Shown here: positions 7,302 to 16,116 of the stretch, in pieces
How positions within the stretch are numbered: position 1 is the first letter of the stretch
Layout of the letters: the number at the start of each line of letters is the position of its first letter
DNA from: Peptoniphilus lacrimalis DSM 7455
Lineage (GTDB): Bacteria; Bacillota; Clostridia; Tissierellales; Peptoniphilaceae
Direction: 5' to 3'
NCBI RefSeq assembly: GCF_000378725.1
Contig: NZ_KB900367.1
Span: 124,001-188,000, forward strand
DNA length: 64,000 bases
Translations under genes and position numbers: made by a program
Notes under the pieces: generated by a model
The model's database searches: none
The model's input: only the letters and a program-made list of their open reading frames with translations
What the model was told of the DNA's origin: nothing

Positions 7302-9830
7302 TTATTTTCTATTTTTATCGTAATTTTCCTTGGCTTTTATATCTATAAGAAAAATTGTTATTACACTATATAATAACCAAGTATTTTTAGTATAACTTAA
7401 ATAAACAGAAGACCACTCTGGGTTAAATTTTTCCTTATATGCCCTTAGACCATCAAAAGAATAAAATTTATAGCCAAATTTATAAACTAAATATGCGAGT
7501 TTTTCTTCGATAAAACTGTTGGAATTTATGCCGACGTTATAAAGGGGAGCCATGCCAAAGTCAAAATATTTTTTGCCTAAATCTTTAAAATATAAAATTA
7601 AATTTATAAATAAAAAATCCATGATTCCATTTTGCTCATTTTCCCTGTTATATCTCATTAAATCTATTGTTGCCCAAGTTTCTCCTGAGGTGGGCATTAT
7701 ATTTGAGAAAGCAAGGATTTTTTCTCCATCTTTAACTAAGGCCATTGGACAAAGTTTTAAATACTCTTCGTTAAAAAATCCAAGAGAAAATCCTTTCTCG
7801 ATTCTGCCATCAAGCCAAGAATCCGATATTTTTTTGAGTTCTTCCATAAAATCATCTTGGTAAGGAGGGCTTACAATTTCAAAGCTTAGACCTTTTTTTT
7901 CAAATTTTTTTATTACATTTCTTTGAGATTTACGCTTAGGGCCTTCCATTACGAAGTCTGAAAGTTTAACTTTTGCCTTTTCACCAAATTTTATAAAAGA
8001 GTAGCCAAAGTCATGAAGATATATGGTTTGATTTTCTTTTATTTCATAAAATACTGGATTATAACAAAGTTTATCTGCATCTGTTACAAAATTTTCTATA
8101 AGCTTTTTAAAATCTTCTTTCTTTCCAAAAGCATCTCCCATAACTAAAACCCTATCTCTGTAGGTACATATCGACATAGCACAAGTTTTTTCACCGTTTT
8201 CATTTTCATAATAATAAATATCCTTATCCCCTACAAGAGCCAGGGCAGATTCAGCATAACAATCATATTTATTTAAAATTTCAAGAACGGTTTGTCTATT
8301 TAATTTTTCTCCTAATTTTTCCTTATTTCCCTTTAAATAATCCATTAAAATTCTCGTTGCAAAATATACAATTCCTGTAATTATAATTATATTTACAAAA
8401 GATTTTTCAAAAGGAATTAAAATAAAGTATCTGGTCCTTTTAATTTTTATACCATAATTTATTACACTTAAAATTACTGTTAAAGTTCCAATAGCAAAAT
8501 AAACTATTGAATCTAGTGTTATATTTTCCATAGAGTAAACAAATTGTTTACGAAAATGGATTTCTCTTGTGAAAGTAATAAGAATTAAACTTATTATTAT
8601 TAAACTTATTTCTATAAAACTAAATCCTGATAAAATGCAGTAAAATAAAGCTATTAATAAATAAATAATTGTTGCCTTAACTGCACTTTTTACTCTTTTT
8701 CTGTTGGCTCTGCCAAGAAGAATAAAAGAAAAACCCAAGAGCAAACTTAAAAATTGATAAATTAAATTGGCATTTAGAAGGTTAAATCCTTTAAATAGTC
8801 GAATTTTTGATAAATTATCAGGTACAGAAATAGAAATTACCATTAAAGCCCCAAGTATATAAAGTATTAGGCAAAGAAGATCAAGCCCAATAGACTTAAC
8901 TATTTTTGATGGAATTTTATCATTTTTTAAATCAAAACTTTCTCCTAAATCTGAAATAAAAAATAAAATTCCTATTATGAAAGGCACAATGTAATAAAAA
9001 AGTCTATATAAAATTAACCAAGTAAAAACTTCATTGGTATTTATTCCTATAGAAGAAAGAATGGTAATTATTGCTAGGTCAAAAGAGCCCAAACCACCTG
9101 GGATAAAAGAAATAAGACCTATTAAGTTTGCCACAACAAAAATAGCAGCCACAGGGAAAAACTTTATTTTTAAATTTAAAACATAAGCTATGCTTATGAA
9201 AAATAACATAGCACTTGTCCACTCTACAATAGAAGTTAGTGAAACATCTAGGCTATATTTTTTAGAAATATGAAATTCGTCTGTGTTTTTATATAAAGAA
9301 ACAATTAAAATTAAAGGTCCATATAAAATCCCACCAATTAACCAATATTTATAATTTATAATAATCGTACTTTTATAAATTATAAGAGAAATTAAAGTGA
9401 TTAAAGATAAAAAGGAAATGCCAGTTAAATCAAATAAAAAAGATTTCGCCAAGAATTTCAGAAGTTTTTTATCGTCATTTTCCTTTGCAAAATATCTAAA
9501 TCTTAGACCCATATTTATTAGGCCTCCAAAACCTATTAAATTGTTAAAAGAATTTATTATAATACTTCTTTTTATTGTATATTTAATAGATTTTTCACAA
9601 TTGGCAAATCTATTCAAGATTAAATCGTAATTTATCATAGGTATAAAGGATAAGAAACCTAAAACCATCAAAAAAGTTAGTTTAAAAAATCCTATGCTTG
9701 TAAAAATATTTGAAAGTTCATCATAAGAAAATTCGCGTCTTAACTTTGAAAGTTCAAATATAACTAAAAAAACTACACCAATCAAAAATATTGCTTTTAT
9801 ATATTTCAAAATATTTTTTATAATTTTCAT
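7302..9830 (-). CDS. mprF: phosphatidylglycerol lysyltransferase/flippase MprF
   Basis: Bifunctional membrane enzyme that transfers an aminoacyl group (classically lysine from Lys-tRNA) to phosphatidylglycerol and flips the product outward, lowering surface charge and conferring resistance to cationic peptides. The N-terminal half (about 1-500) has many membrane segments, including the flippase region with the FIPGGLGSFD motif near residue 240. The C-terminal 300 residues form the DUF2156 synthase domain with the conserved FSLGFF, IDLMRY and FDFGMAPL segments. The length of 842 is typical. Its start overlaps the stop of the upstream hydrolase by one base (TAATG). Whether lysine or another residue is used cannot be told. 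Confidence 0.93.
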   Translation of the reverse strand: MKIIKNILKYIKAIFLIGVVFLVIFELSKLRREFSYDELSNIFTSIGFFKLTFLMVLGFLSFIPMINYDLILNRFANCEKSIKYTIKRSIIINSFNNLIGFGGLINMGLRFRYFAKENDDKKLLKFLAKSFLFDLTGISFLSLITLISLIIYKSTIIINYKYWLIGGILYGPLILIVSLYKNTDEFHISKKYSLDVSLTSIVEWTSAMLFFISIAYVLNLKIKFFPVAAIFVVANLIGLISFIPGGLGSFDLAIITILSSIGINTNEVFTWLILYRLFYYIVPFIIGILFFISDLGESFDLKNDKIPSKIVKSIGLDLLCLILYILGALMVISISVPDNLSKIRLFKGFNLLNANLIYQFLSLLLGFSFILLGRANRKRVKSAVKATIIYLLIALFYCILSGFSFIEISLIIISLILITFTREIHFRKQFVYSMENITLDSIVYFAIGTLTVILSVINYGIKIKRTRYFILIPFEKSFVNIIIITGIVYFATRILMDYLKGNKEKLGEKLNRQTVLEILNKYDCYAESALALVGDKDIYYYENENGEKTCAMSICTYRDRVLVMGDAFGKKEDFKKLIENFVTDADKLCYNPVFYEIKENQTIYLHDFGYSFIKFGEKAKVKLSDFVMEGPKRKSQRNVIKKFEKKGLSFEIVSPPYQDDFMEELKKISDSWLDGRIEKGFSLGFFNEEYLKLCPMALVKDGEKILAFSNIMPTSGETWATIDLMRYNRENEQNGIMDFLFINLILYFKDLGKKYFDFGMAPLYNVGINSNSFIEEKLAYLVYKFGYKFYSFDGLRAYKEKFNPEWSSVYLSYTKNTWLLYSVITIFLIDIKAKENYDKNRK

Positions 9831-10546
9831 TAGTCTGCCTTTCTTCTTAAAAAATCTAAGATTATTTTATTGTATTCTTTTGGATTTGTATGTGCAACTT
9901 TATGACCATGCCCTTTGATTATTGATAATTTAGATTTTTTTATTTTTTTTGCAATCTTATAAAAAGTGTCAATATAAATTAAATCTTTTGCTCCAGCAAT
10001 AATTAGAACAGGAAAGTCGATTTTTTTAAAATCTGAATCTTTAATTTTTATAGTATCAAAAATAAGGCTGTAAACAGAAAAATAATTTCTAAATCTTTTA
10101 CATAAGTTACTTACGATTTTTAATAAGTAATAGAAAATAAAACTGAAAATTCTAGGTAGTAATTTTATTTGGTCTACATTTTTATTAGGCGAATTTAGAA
10201 TTAATTTTTTTATCCTTGAAGGATAATTTTTTGCAAAAACAAGAGCAATATTTGCTCCATCCGAAAAGCCTAAAATATTTGCCTTATCTATTTTTAGAAA
10301 ATTAAGAATATCCAACAAATCCCTGGATAAATCTTCAAAAGTTAATTTTTCTTTTATAGGGTCACTTTTGCCGTGTCCTCTAGTATCTATAGCTATAACT
10401 TTGAAATATTTAGCAAAATCCCTAATTTGCTTGTCGAAATAATGAGAATTTTCTCCATTTCCGTGAAGGAGAATTAAAGCTTCTCCTTGACCTAAAATTC
10501 TTAGATAAATTTTTGAGCCACCGGAAACTTTTACATATTTTTCCAT
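9830..10546 (-). CDS. alpha/beta hydrolase, co-transcribed with mprF
   Basis: Soluble alpha/beta-hydrolase-fold enzyme of 238 residues. Visible elements are the oxyanion HGNGE (28-32), the RGHGKSD segment, the nucleophile elbow GFSDGA with Ser95, Asp188 in GAKD and His215 in GHGH, so the triad is complete. I place the start at the ATG at 10546 because AAGGTGA lies 6-7 nt before it; a GTG 9 bases further upstream has no good site. The stop overlaps mprF, suggesting a linked role in membrane lipid or antimicrobial resistance, but the substrate is unknown. Confidence 0.85.
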   Translation of the reverse strand: MEKYVKVSGGSKIYLRILGQGEALILLHGNGENSHYFDKQIRDFAKYFKVIAIDTRGHGKSDPIKEKLTFEDLSRDLLDILNFLKIDKANILGFSDGANIALVFAKNYPSRIKKLILNSPNKNVDQIKLLPRIFSFIFYYLLKIVSNLCKRFRNYFSVYSLIFDTIKIKDSDFKKIDFPVLIIAGAKDLIYIDTFYKIAKKIKKSKLSIIKGHGHKVAHTNPKEYNKIILDFLRRKAD

Positions 10547-10604
10547 AAAGTTCACCTTACAATAAAATATTTTATCACAGGAATAAAAATTTTTATCTAT
10601 ATAT

Positions 10605-10640
10605 TACAAAAAAAGGCGAGGAATTATTTTTCCTCGTCTT
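10605..10640 (-). terminator. terminator of the DnaD-DnaI-aminotransferase operon
   Basis: Arms 10613-10622 and 10631-10640 (AAGGCGAGGA / TCCTCGTCTT, one G-T pair); read on the minus strand the stem is followed by a run of T. Confidence 0.85.
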
Positions 10641-10653
10641 TCAAACTTATAAT

Positions 10654-10932
10654 CTATATTCTTCCTGCCCCTTTAAAGGCTATATATACAACAGCCATTA
10701 TTATATAAAATATTGATAGATAAAGGGCATTTTTCTTTTTATCTAGATATGTTAAAAGTAAAATCTCCGCCATGGTAAAGAGTACTAAAATGATCTGCAA
10801 GTTTCTTATGGAAGAAGGTACATAACCAATATTTGTTTTTTTTATTCTTCCTGTCCATGTAACAACAACTATTAAAAAAGTTAAAAATAAGGTGAGCTTT
10901 TCTAATAGATTTTTTAATTTTTCTTTATTCAA
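10654..10932 (-). CDS. small membrane protein, 92 aa, unknown
   Basis: Not recognised. A short basic N-terminus is followed by three hydrophobic segments (about 12-26, 44-62 and 68-85) with charged loops (GRIKKTN, DKKKN), so it is probably an integral membrane protein. Its start overlaps the aminotransferase stop by 4 nt, and it is the last gene before the terminator at 10605-10640. The overlap makes it likely to be a real gene, but no function can be inferred. Confidence 0.65.
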   Translation of the reverse strand: MNKEKLKNLLEKLTLFLTFLIVVVTWTGRIKKTNIGYVPSSIRNLQIILVLFTMAEILLLTYLDKKKNALYLSIFYIIMAVVYIAFKGAGRI

Positions 10933-12116
10933 GAATTATATTTCCTCAATCCTTCTTTTAGAATATTCATGGCTTTTTTAATATCATTTACATTTAAGAC
11001 AAAGGCAAGTCTGACCTTGTTTTTACCTTCATTGGAATTATAGAAAAATCCGTCAGCAGGTGCCATCATTAGAGTTTCACCATCTACATCAAAATCAGTT
11101 AACAGCCATTTGGCAAAATCTTCAGCATCATCTACAGGAAGGGTTGGCATGATGTAAAATGCTCCCTTTGGTTTATAAACACTTACTCCGTCAATCTTTT
11201 TAAGTTCTTCATAAATAGTGTTACGTCTTTTTTCGTATTCCTTATTAACTTCTTCGAAATAAGATTCATCTGAATTAAATAAAGCTGCAGCTCCTATTTG
11301 TTCTAATGTTGGTACTGCTAATCTTCCTGTTGCAAGTTTATTAATTGATGTCAATATATCTTTATTTTTTGCGGCAATAGCTCCGATTCTTGCACCACAG
11401 GCTCCAAATCTTTTTGATATAGAATCAAGTAAAATAAGTCTATCATCAATTCCTTCTAATTCAGCGAAAGATAAGTATTTTAATCCATCATAAATAAATT
11501 CTCTATAAACTTCATCAGTTATTATATACATATCATGTTTTATAGCTAATTCTTTAAGTCTTTCAAGTTCCTCTCTTGAATAAACTGCTCCTGTAGGATT
11601 AGTTGGGTTTGAAATTAAAAAAGCAACAGACTTATCAGAAATAACTTTTTCTATTTCTTCAGTTGATGGAAGAGCAAAACCATTATCTGGACTTGTATTA
11701 AAAGCATTAATCTTTAAATTAAGTTGGTCCATATATGTTTTATAGTTTGAATAGAATGGATTAGTTGTAATAATTTCATCACCTTCATCGGCTATTGTCA
11801 TTAAAACAAGAAGCAAAGCTTCGCTAGCACCAGAGGTTATAAATATATTTTCTGGTTCAAAGTTTAAATTTCTTTTTTTATAATAATTTGACCAACTTTC
11901 TCTTAATTCATCAATTCCTGGAGCAGAAGGATATTTTAGTACTTTTCCTTGGAAATCTCCTATAGCATCAAAAAATGCTTGTGGTACTTCAACATCGGGT
12001 GCTCCTATGTTTAAATGATATACTTTCTTGCCATTTTTTTTAGCTTCTTGAGCATAAGGAGTTAATTTTCTTATAGCAGAGAATTGAATTTTTTGGACTC
12101 TATTTGATATTTTCAT
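10929..12116 (-). CDS. pyridoxal-phosphate-dependent aminotransferase (aspartate aminotransferase family)
   Basis: Fold-type I class I/II aminotransferase, likely acting on aspartate or another amino acid with 2-oxoglutarate. From the start I choose it is 395 residues: SGASEA for phosphate binding (95-100), SNPTNPTG (169-176), the Asp201-Tyr204 pair in DEVY, the Schiff-base Lys235 in SISKRFG, and GARIG. The ATG at 12116 sits 8 nt after AGGAGG; a longer reading from 12140 would translate the ribosome binding site itself and overlap dnaI, so I reject it. Specificity within the family is not determined. Confidence 0.9.
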   Translation of the reverse strand: MKISNRVQKIQFSAIRKLTPYAQEAKKNGKKVYHLNIGAPDVEVPQAFFDAIGDFQGKVLKYPSAPGIDELRESWSNYYKKRNLNFEPENIFITSGASEALLLVLMTIADEGDEIITTNPFYSNYKTYMDQLNLKINAFNTSPDNGFALPSTEEIEKVISDKSVAFLISNPTNPTGAVYSREELERLKELAIKHDMYIITDEVYREFIYDGLKYLSFAELEGIDDRLILLDSISKRFGACGARIGAIAAKNKDILTSINKLATGRLAVPTLEQIGAAALFNSDESYFEEVNKEYEKRRNTIYEELKKIDGVSVYKPKGAFYIMPTLPVDDAEDFAKWLLTDFDVDGETLMMAPADGFFYNSNEGKNKVRLAFVLNVNDIKKAMNILKEGLRKYNS

Positions 12117-12130
12117 TATTTTTTCCTCCT

Positions 12131-13087
12131 CTATTGCCATCTTAAATCTTCACCAAAAAATTTAAGGGGCATAAATTTTTGAAATACCCTCGAGAAAACT
12201 CTATCAGTATAAGTTTCTGAGAGTTCTTTTGGCGACAAATTAGTTGAAATCACAGTTTTTTTACCTCTAATAAGTCTAGTATTTATGATATTAAATATTT
12301 CAGAATTTGTAAAGCTACTTACAAGCTCTATACCTAAATCATCAACAATTAATAGCTGAGCCTCAAAGAGATAATCATATCTATCATCATCAATTTTTTT
12401 AAATCTCTTATTTTCTAATAATTCAACAATTTCATAGGCTGTTAAATATATAACTGAAATATTTCTATCTAAAAGTTCCTTTGCTATACAATTTATAGTA
12501 AAAGTTTTACCTTGTCCTGTAGGTCCGTAAAATAATAAATTAAAATCATTATCTTCTTTAAAAGTTTCTATAAATCTTTTAGATATTTCTCTTATTTTTA
12601 AAATATTTTCCTTGGGACTTATGCCCTCTTTTTCATCAATTTTGTCAGAAAAAATATTTGTATCAAAGTGAAGAAAATTTTCTTTTTTTAAAGTATGGTC
12701 AAGATTTGATGTCTTATAAAGCTTATCTATAATTAATTTATTTAGGCAGTAGCATTTACTTCCATCTTCTAACAAACCACTATCTTTACAATATTCACAG
12801 TCATAAGGCATAGATAGGTAATTTATATCATAGCCGTTTTCAGTTAAAAGCCTTTCCTTTTCTTTTTTCAAGTCGCTAATTTCTCTTGTTACATCCATAA
12901 CAAGAGAAGATGATGGTTTAAGAAAAAGGCTCTTGCAAGATTTAAGACCTAGTTGATTTATATATTTATCAATTTCAGCAATCTGTGGGATATTTCTATA
13001 TATTTCTTTTTTTCTGTTTTTTAAAATTTCTTCATTTTTGCGTCTAATATTTTCATAATGCAGAGATATTTTTCTATTAACTTCCAT
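12131..13087 (-). CDS. dnaI: primosomal helicase loader DnaI/DnaC-type AAA+ ATPase
   Basis: Loads the replicative DnaB-family helicase at the origin and at restarted forks. The N-terminal part (1-90) is helical, then Cys97, Cys100, Cys112 and Cys114 form a zinc-binding knot (CEYC...CYC). The AAA+ module carries Walker A GPTGQGKT (188-195), Walker B LLIVDD (245-250), a sensor-like VISTN and an arginine-finger region near SRVFQKF. Of 318 residues, as usual for DnaI. It overlaps dnaD by one base and precedes the aminotransferase by 14 nt. Confidence 0.93.
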   Translation of the reverse strand: MEVNRKISLHYENIRRKNEEILKNRKKEIYRNIPQIAEIDKYINQLGLKSCKSLFLKPSSSLVMDVTREISDLKKEKERLLTENGYDINYLSMPYDCEYCKDSGLLEDGSKCYCLNKLIIDKLYKTSNLDHTLKKENFLHFDTNIFSDKIDEKEGISPKENILKIREISKRFIETFKEDNDFNLLFYGPTGQGKTFTINCIAKELLDRNISVIYLTAYEIVELLENKRFKKIDDDRYDYLFEAQLLIVDDLGIELVSSFTNSEIFNIINTRLIRGKKTVISTNLSPKELSETYTDRVFSRVFQKFMPLKFFGEDLRWQ

Positions 13088-14079
13088 TAAATACCCAACC
13101 TTTTATATGATTCTTCTCTTTTCTTTCTTGCAATTTCTTCAAGCTCATCTTCACTGTAAGCATCAGTAATTTGTTTAAAATTATGAAACTTAGTTTTTAC
13201 TTTATTTTTTTGTATCTTATCTTTAAAAGGAATCTCTTCAGGACTTTTTATGTCTTTTTCTTTCCAAGATTTTAGAATTTTATTAACATAATTAATATTT
13301 GGTTTAGAAATATTTGCAGTTCTTTTGCAAGCCTCCGTGACCATATCCATATCAAAACCCATATCATCAAACCAGGAATTTACTATGTTAAATTCCACAA
13401 GATTGAATTTTTTTCTTTCAATTCCAATAAATTTTCTAACTTTATTGAATCTATAATATTTTTGATCTCTGTTGATATAAGAGTTTTCAACATCTTCTAC
13501 GGTTCTTATACCATCTTTAGACCAGTTTCTTACAATTTTTTCTATATATTTCAAATCATAAACATCTTGAACTTCTGTGGCATAATAAAAAGCTTCTTCA
13601 ATAACTTCAGCCGGTTCGTTATATACATCAATCCATGAAGCTATATCCATTTTTTTGACAGAAGGTATGTTTTCTCTCATCAAAAATTCAGCTTTTGCCA
13701 ACAAATTTGCGATTTTTGGATCTTGAACTATATCTGAATATTTTGAAGTTTTTTCTTGGCTTTTCAAATTATATACATCTCTTATATAAAGTTCCTTTAA
13801 GTTTACAAACTCAATATCGCCTTCTTCTGAGATTTTAACAATTCCTTGTTTTTGCCAATAATTCCATGCCCTAACTATATCACTTTCAAGCATGCCCAAC
13901 ATATCTGCCAAAAATTCATTGTTAGTTTTTTCCTTGTCGCCCTTTAGACACAGCTTATAAGCCAAAAGATATACTTTAACAAAGTCCCCATTGGCTAAAG
14001 GCATAAAATCATTAAAAAATATATTAGATATGGGTGTTTCTCCTAAATCATATTTATTTTTTTCTAATTTAAATTCCAT
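13087..14079 (-). CDS. DnaD-domain replication initiation/primosome protein
   Basis: Works with DnaI and DnaA to remodel DNA and recruit the helicase in low-GC Gram-positive bacteria. The N-terminal region (about 15-95) resembles the winged-helix DDBH1 domain. Two DDBH2/DnaB_2 modules follow, seen by their diagnostic YxxxIxxxW signatures: YIEKIVRNWSKDG (about residues 178-190) and YVNKILKSWKEK (about 276-287). The two-module arrangement is closer to B. subtilis DnaB than to single-module DnaD; I therefore give no symbol. ATG preceded by GAGAGGA; overlaps the acetyltransferase end by 11 nt. Confidence 0.9.
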   Translation of the reverse strand: MEFKLEKNKYDLGETPISNIFFNDFMPLANGDFVKVYLLAYKLCLKGDKEKTNNEFLADMLGMLESDIVRAWNYWQKQGIVKISEEGDIEFVNLKELYIRDVYNLKSQEKTSKYSDIVQDPKIANLLAKAEFLMRENIPSVKKMDIASWIDVYNEPAEVIEEAFYYATEVQDVYDLKYIEKIVRNWSKDGIRTVEDVENSYINRDQKYYRFNKVRKFIGIERKKFNLVEFNIVNSWFDDMGFDMDMVTEACKRTANISKPNINYVNKILKSWKEKDIKSPEEIPFKDKIQKNKVKTKFHNFKQITDAYSEDELEEIARKKREESYKRLGI

Positions 14080-14653
14080 TTATAAAATCCTCTCTTCTTA
14101 TATCCATCTGATATGCGTAGAAAAAAGTTTTGCCAAAAACTTTCTTAAAACATTCTTTATTATTATAAAAATCTTTAATATTTATATCAAAATCCCCATT
14201 GGGAAAAGACATTAAAATCGTCCATCTCTTTTTAAAACCAATTTTTTCATACAGATGAAGGGCTCTTTTATTATATGATGCAACTTTTAGGCTAATTTTT
14301 TTAAATTTAAGTTCGTCGAAAAAATATTTAAGCATGGTTTTAATTGCATCCCCTCCATAACCTTTGTTTATATAAGTAGGATTTAAAGCTATTCCTAAAC
14401 ACGCACTTTTTAAAAAATAAGAAATATTTTTAAAAGATATATATCCTATAGGGTAAGAATCTTTTAAAATCACATAATATTTAGAAAAAGGGCTATGGGT
14501 TTTCCAAATAAACCAATCTTTTATGCTCTTTTCTTCCACCTCATTGAAATTATAATCAAGAAGTAAATAAGAGCTGTGTTTTGACCAATTTTTAAAGGTA
14601 TAAACATCCTTTAATATTAATTCTCTTAAACTCACATACTTACCCACAAGCAT
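14069..14653 (-). CDS. GNAT-family N-acetyltransferase (RimJ/RimL-like)
   Basis: Acetyl-CoA-dependent acyltransferase of 194 residues. The GNAT core is visible in order: YVSLRELILKDVYTFKNW at the N-terminus, the beta strand SACLGIALNP, the acetyl-CoA loop NKGYGGDAIKTML, and the terminal KVASYNKRALHLYEKIGFKK typical of RimJ/RimL-type proteins. The substrate could be a protein N-terminus or a small molecule. It is the first gene of the minus-strand operon that continues with DnaD, DnaI, aminotransferase and a small membrane protein; an AGGTGATA site precedes its ATG. Confidence 0.83.
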   Translation of the reverse strand: MLVGKYVSLRELILKDVYTFKNWSKHSSYLLLDYNFNEVEEKSIKDWFIWKTHSPFSKYYVILKDSYPIGYISFKNISYFLKSACLGIALNPTYINKGYGGDAIKTMLKYFFDELKFKKISLKVASYNKRALHLYEKIGFKKRWTILMSFPNGDFDINIKDFYNNKECFKKVFGKTFFYAYQMDIRREDFINGI

Positions 14654-14734
14654 ATTATCACCTGATATTATTATATAACATTTTTGCTTTTATTTCTTTG
14701 AACTTTGATATAAAATAAAAAGAAAAAAATCATA

Positions 14735-14769
14735 TTTTTATTTACTTTATTTTGTAAAGTAAATAAAAA
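14735..14769. promoter_or_regulatory. 15-bp perfect palindrome, candidate Lrp-type operator
   Basis: Arms 14735-14749 and 14755-14769 (TTTTTATTTACTTTA / TAAAGTAAATAAAAA) around a 5-nt centre, between the divergent acetyltransferase and Lrp genes. No gene reads into it, so it is unlikely to be a terminator. Confidence 0.55.
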
Positions 14770-14771
14770 AA

Positions 14772-14798
14772 TTTACTATTATAAAGAGTTATAGTAAA
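14772..14798. promoter_or_regulatory. second inverted repeat next to the lrp promoter
   Basis: TTTACTAT (14772-14779) and ATAGTAAA (14791-14798) with an 11-nt centre; shares the TTTACT core with the palindrome 3 bp upstream. A TATAAT follows at 14815-14820, so this would cover the -35 region of the Lrp gene. Confidence 0.45.
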
Positions 14799-14848
14799 AT
14801 ATAAGAAAATAGTTTATAATTTAGTAATAGATTAAAAAGGAGCAAATT

Positions 14849-15322
14849 ATGTTGGATGATATTGATTTAAAAATCCTGGAACTACTTTCCGAAAATGGCC
14901 GAATGAGTCATGAAGAGATTTCAAAACATTTAAATCTTACAAGGCCTGCTATTCACAGAAGAATTTACAAAATGGAAGAAGCAAAGCTTATTAAAGGTTA
15001 TAAGGTAATAATTGACTGGGAGGAAATAGGATATAACGTTGATACATTTGTGCTTGTTAGGGTAAATACAAGCAGTTTTCCTCAACTTATTAAAGATATT
15101 AAAAATATAAAAGATCACTCATTTAAAATCTTTGAATGTTACAGAGTAACTGGAGAACATTGTATCATGTTAAGAGTTAAAACTATTACTACTAGCGACC
15201 TTAGACGTTTTTATGATAAAGTTTTGGAACTTGATGGAGTTCTAGACACAAAAACGCTTTTGATTTTAAAAAGTGAAGAATTTGATAACAAGGTTTTTTA
15301 TGAAGATAATAAAGATGCCTAG
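14849..15322 (+). CDS. Lrp/AsnC-family transcriptional regulator
   Basis: DNA-binding feast/famine regulator of 157 residues. The N-terminal winged helix-turn-helix is clear (DDIDLKILELLSENGR, then LTRPAIHRRIYKMEEAKLI, residues 2-50), followed by the RAM effector-binding domain (about 65-145; FVLVRV, GEHCIMLRVK). It has an AAAGGAG site, its own promoter, and a terminator directly downstream, so it is monocistronic. The two inverted repeats upstream suggest autoregulation and possible control of the divergent acetyltransferase-DnaD operon. The effector amino acid is unknown. Confidence 0.92.
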   Translation: MLDDIDLKILELLSENGRMSHEEISKHLNLTRPAIHRRIYKMEEAKLIKGYKVIIDWEEIGYNVDTFVLVRVNTSSFPQLIKDIKNIKDHSFKIFECYRVTGEHCIMLRVKTITTSDLRRFYDKVLELDGVLDTKTLLILKSEEFDNKVFYEDNKDA

Positions 15323-15331
15323 TTATCTTTT

Positions 15332-15356
15332 AGAGCCTTAAGGCTCTTTTTTTATG
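15332..15356 (+). terminator. terminator after Lrp gene
   Basis: AGAGCCTT/AAGGCTCT (15332-15347) directly followed by a run of T. Confidence 0.85.
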
Positions 15357-15388
15357 GAATTTTCTTAAATAATTTTCTCAATCTTATA

Positions 15389-15397
15389 TGTTATAAT
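15389..15397 (+). promoter_or_regulatory. extended -10 promoter of the walRK operon
   Basis: TGTTATAAT (extended -10, TATAAT at 15392-15397) with no clear -35; predicted start near 15403, only about a dozen bases before the walR ATG, with TAGGTGAT as ribosome site. Confidence 0.55.
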
Positions 15398-15414
15398 AGG
15401 AAGTAGGTGATTTA

Positions 15415-16116
15415 ATGGATATAAAAATACTTGTAGTTGATGATGAGCAAGCAATAGCCGATATTATAAAATTTAATTTTGAACGTGAAGGTTACGGCGT
15501 TGATATTGCTAAAGACGGCTTAGAAGCTTTGAATTTTGTAAAGGATAATACTTATTCTTTGATTTTACTTGACATTATGATGCCTAAATTAAATGGTTTT
15601 GATACTTTAAAAGAAATAAGAAAGTCACATAAAACGCCTGTTATTATGCTTACAGCTCGTGAAGATGAAGTAGATAAAGTTTTAGGTCTTGAACTTGGTG
15701 CAGATGATTATGTTGTTAAACCTTTTTCTATAAGAGAACTTATAGCTAGGGTAAAGGCTGTATTAAGAAGATTTGGTCCACCGACTGAAGAAGAAGGCTC
15801 TGAAGATGAAATAATAACAGTGGGTGAACTTGAAATAGATATAAATAAATATGAAGTTAAGAAAAACGGTAAAATTATTGACTTAACTTTGAGAGAATTT
15901 GAACTTTTAAAATTTTTATCCTCTAATCCAGGTGTAGTTTTTTCTCGTGAAGAACTTTTAGAAAAAGTTTGGGAGTATGAATATTATGGAGATATAAGAA
16001 CTGTTGATGTAACAATTAGACGTTTGCGTGAAAAAGTTGAAGATACCTCTAAAGATTATAAGTATATTCTTACAAAAAGAGGAGTAGGATATTATTTTGA
16101 CGGAGAGGTTAAATAA
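15415..16116 (+). CDS. walR: response regulator WalR (YycF)
   Basis: OmpR/PhoB-type regulator of cell-wall metabolism. The receiver domain (residues 1-120) has the acidic pair Asp9-Asp10, phosphoacceptor Asp53 (LLDIMMP), and Lys102 in YVVKPFS. The C-terminal winged helix (about 130-230) contains the LTLREFELLKFL and DIRTVDVTIRRLREKVE elements typical of WalR. It overlaps walK by one base. Identity as WalR rather than another OmpR-type regulator rests on the downstream walK-yycH-yycI-walJ genes. Candidate binding sites lie around the promoter of the 3D-domain gene at 4848-5050. Confidence 0.96.
   Translation: MDIKILVVDDEQAIADIIKFNFEREGYGVDIAKDGLEALNFVKDNTYSLILLDIMMPKLNGFDTLKEIRKSHKTPVIMLTAREDEVDKVLGLELGADDYVVKPFSIRELIARVKAVLRRFGPPTEEEGSEDEIITVGELEIDINKYEVKKNGKIIDLTLREFELLKFLSSNPGVVFSREELLEKVWEYEYYGDIRTVDVTIRRLREKVEDTSKDYKYILTKRGVGYYFDGEVK

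Noticed and set aside
12117-12140. Longer aminotransferase start at 12140
   Set aside because: Its first residues would be the AGGAGG ribosome site of the true ATG at 12116.
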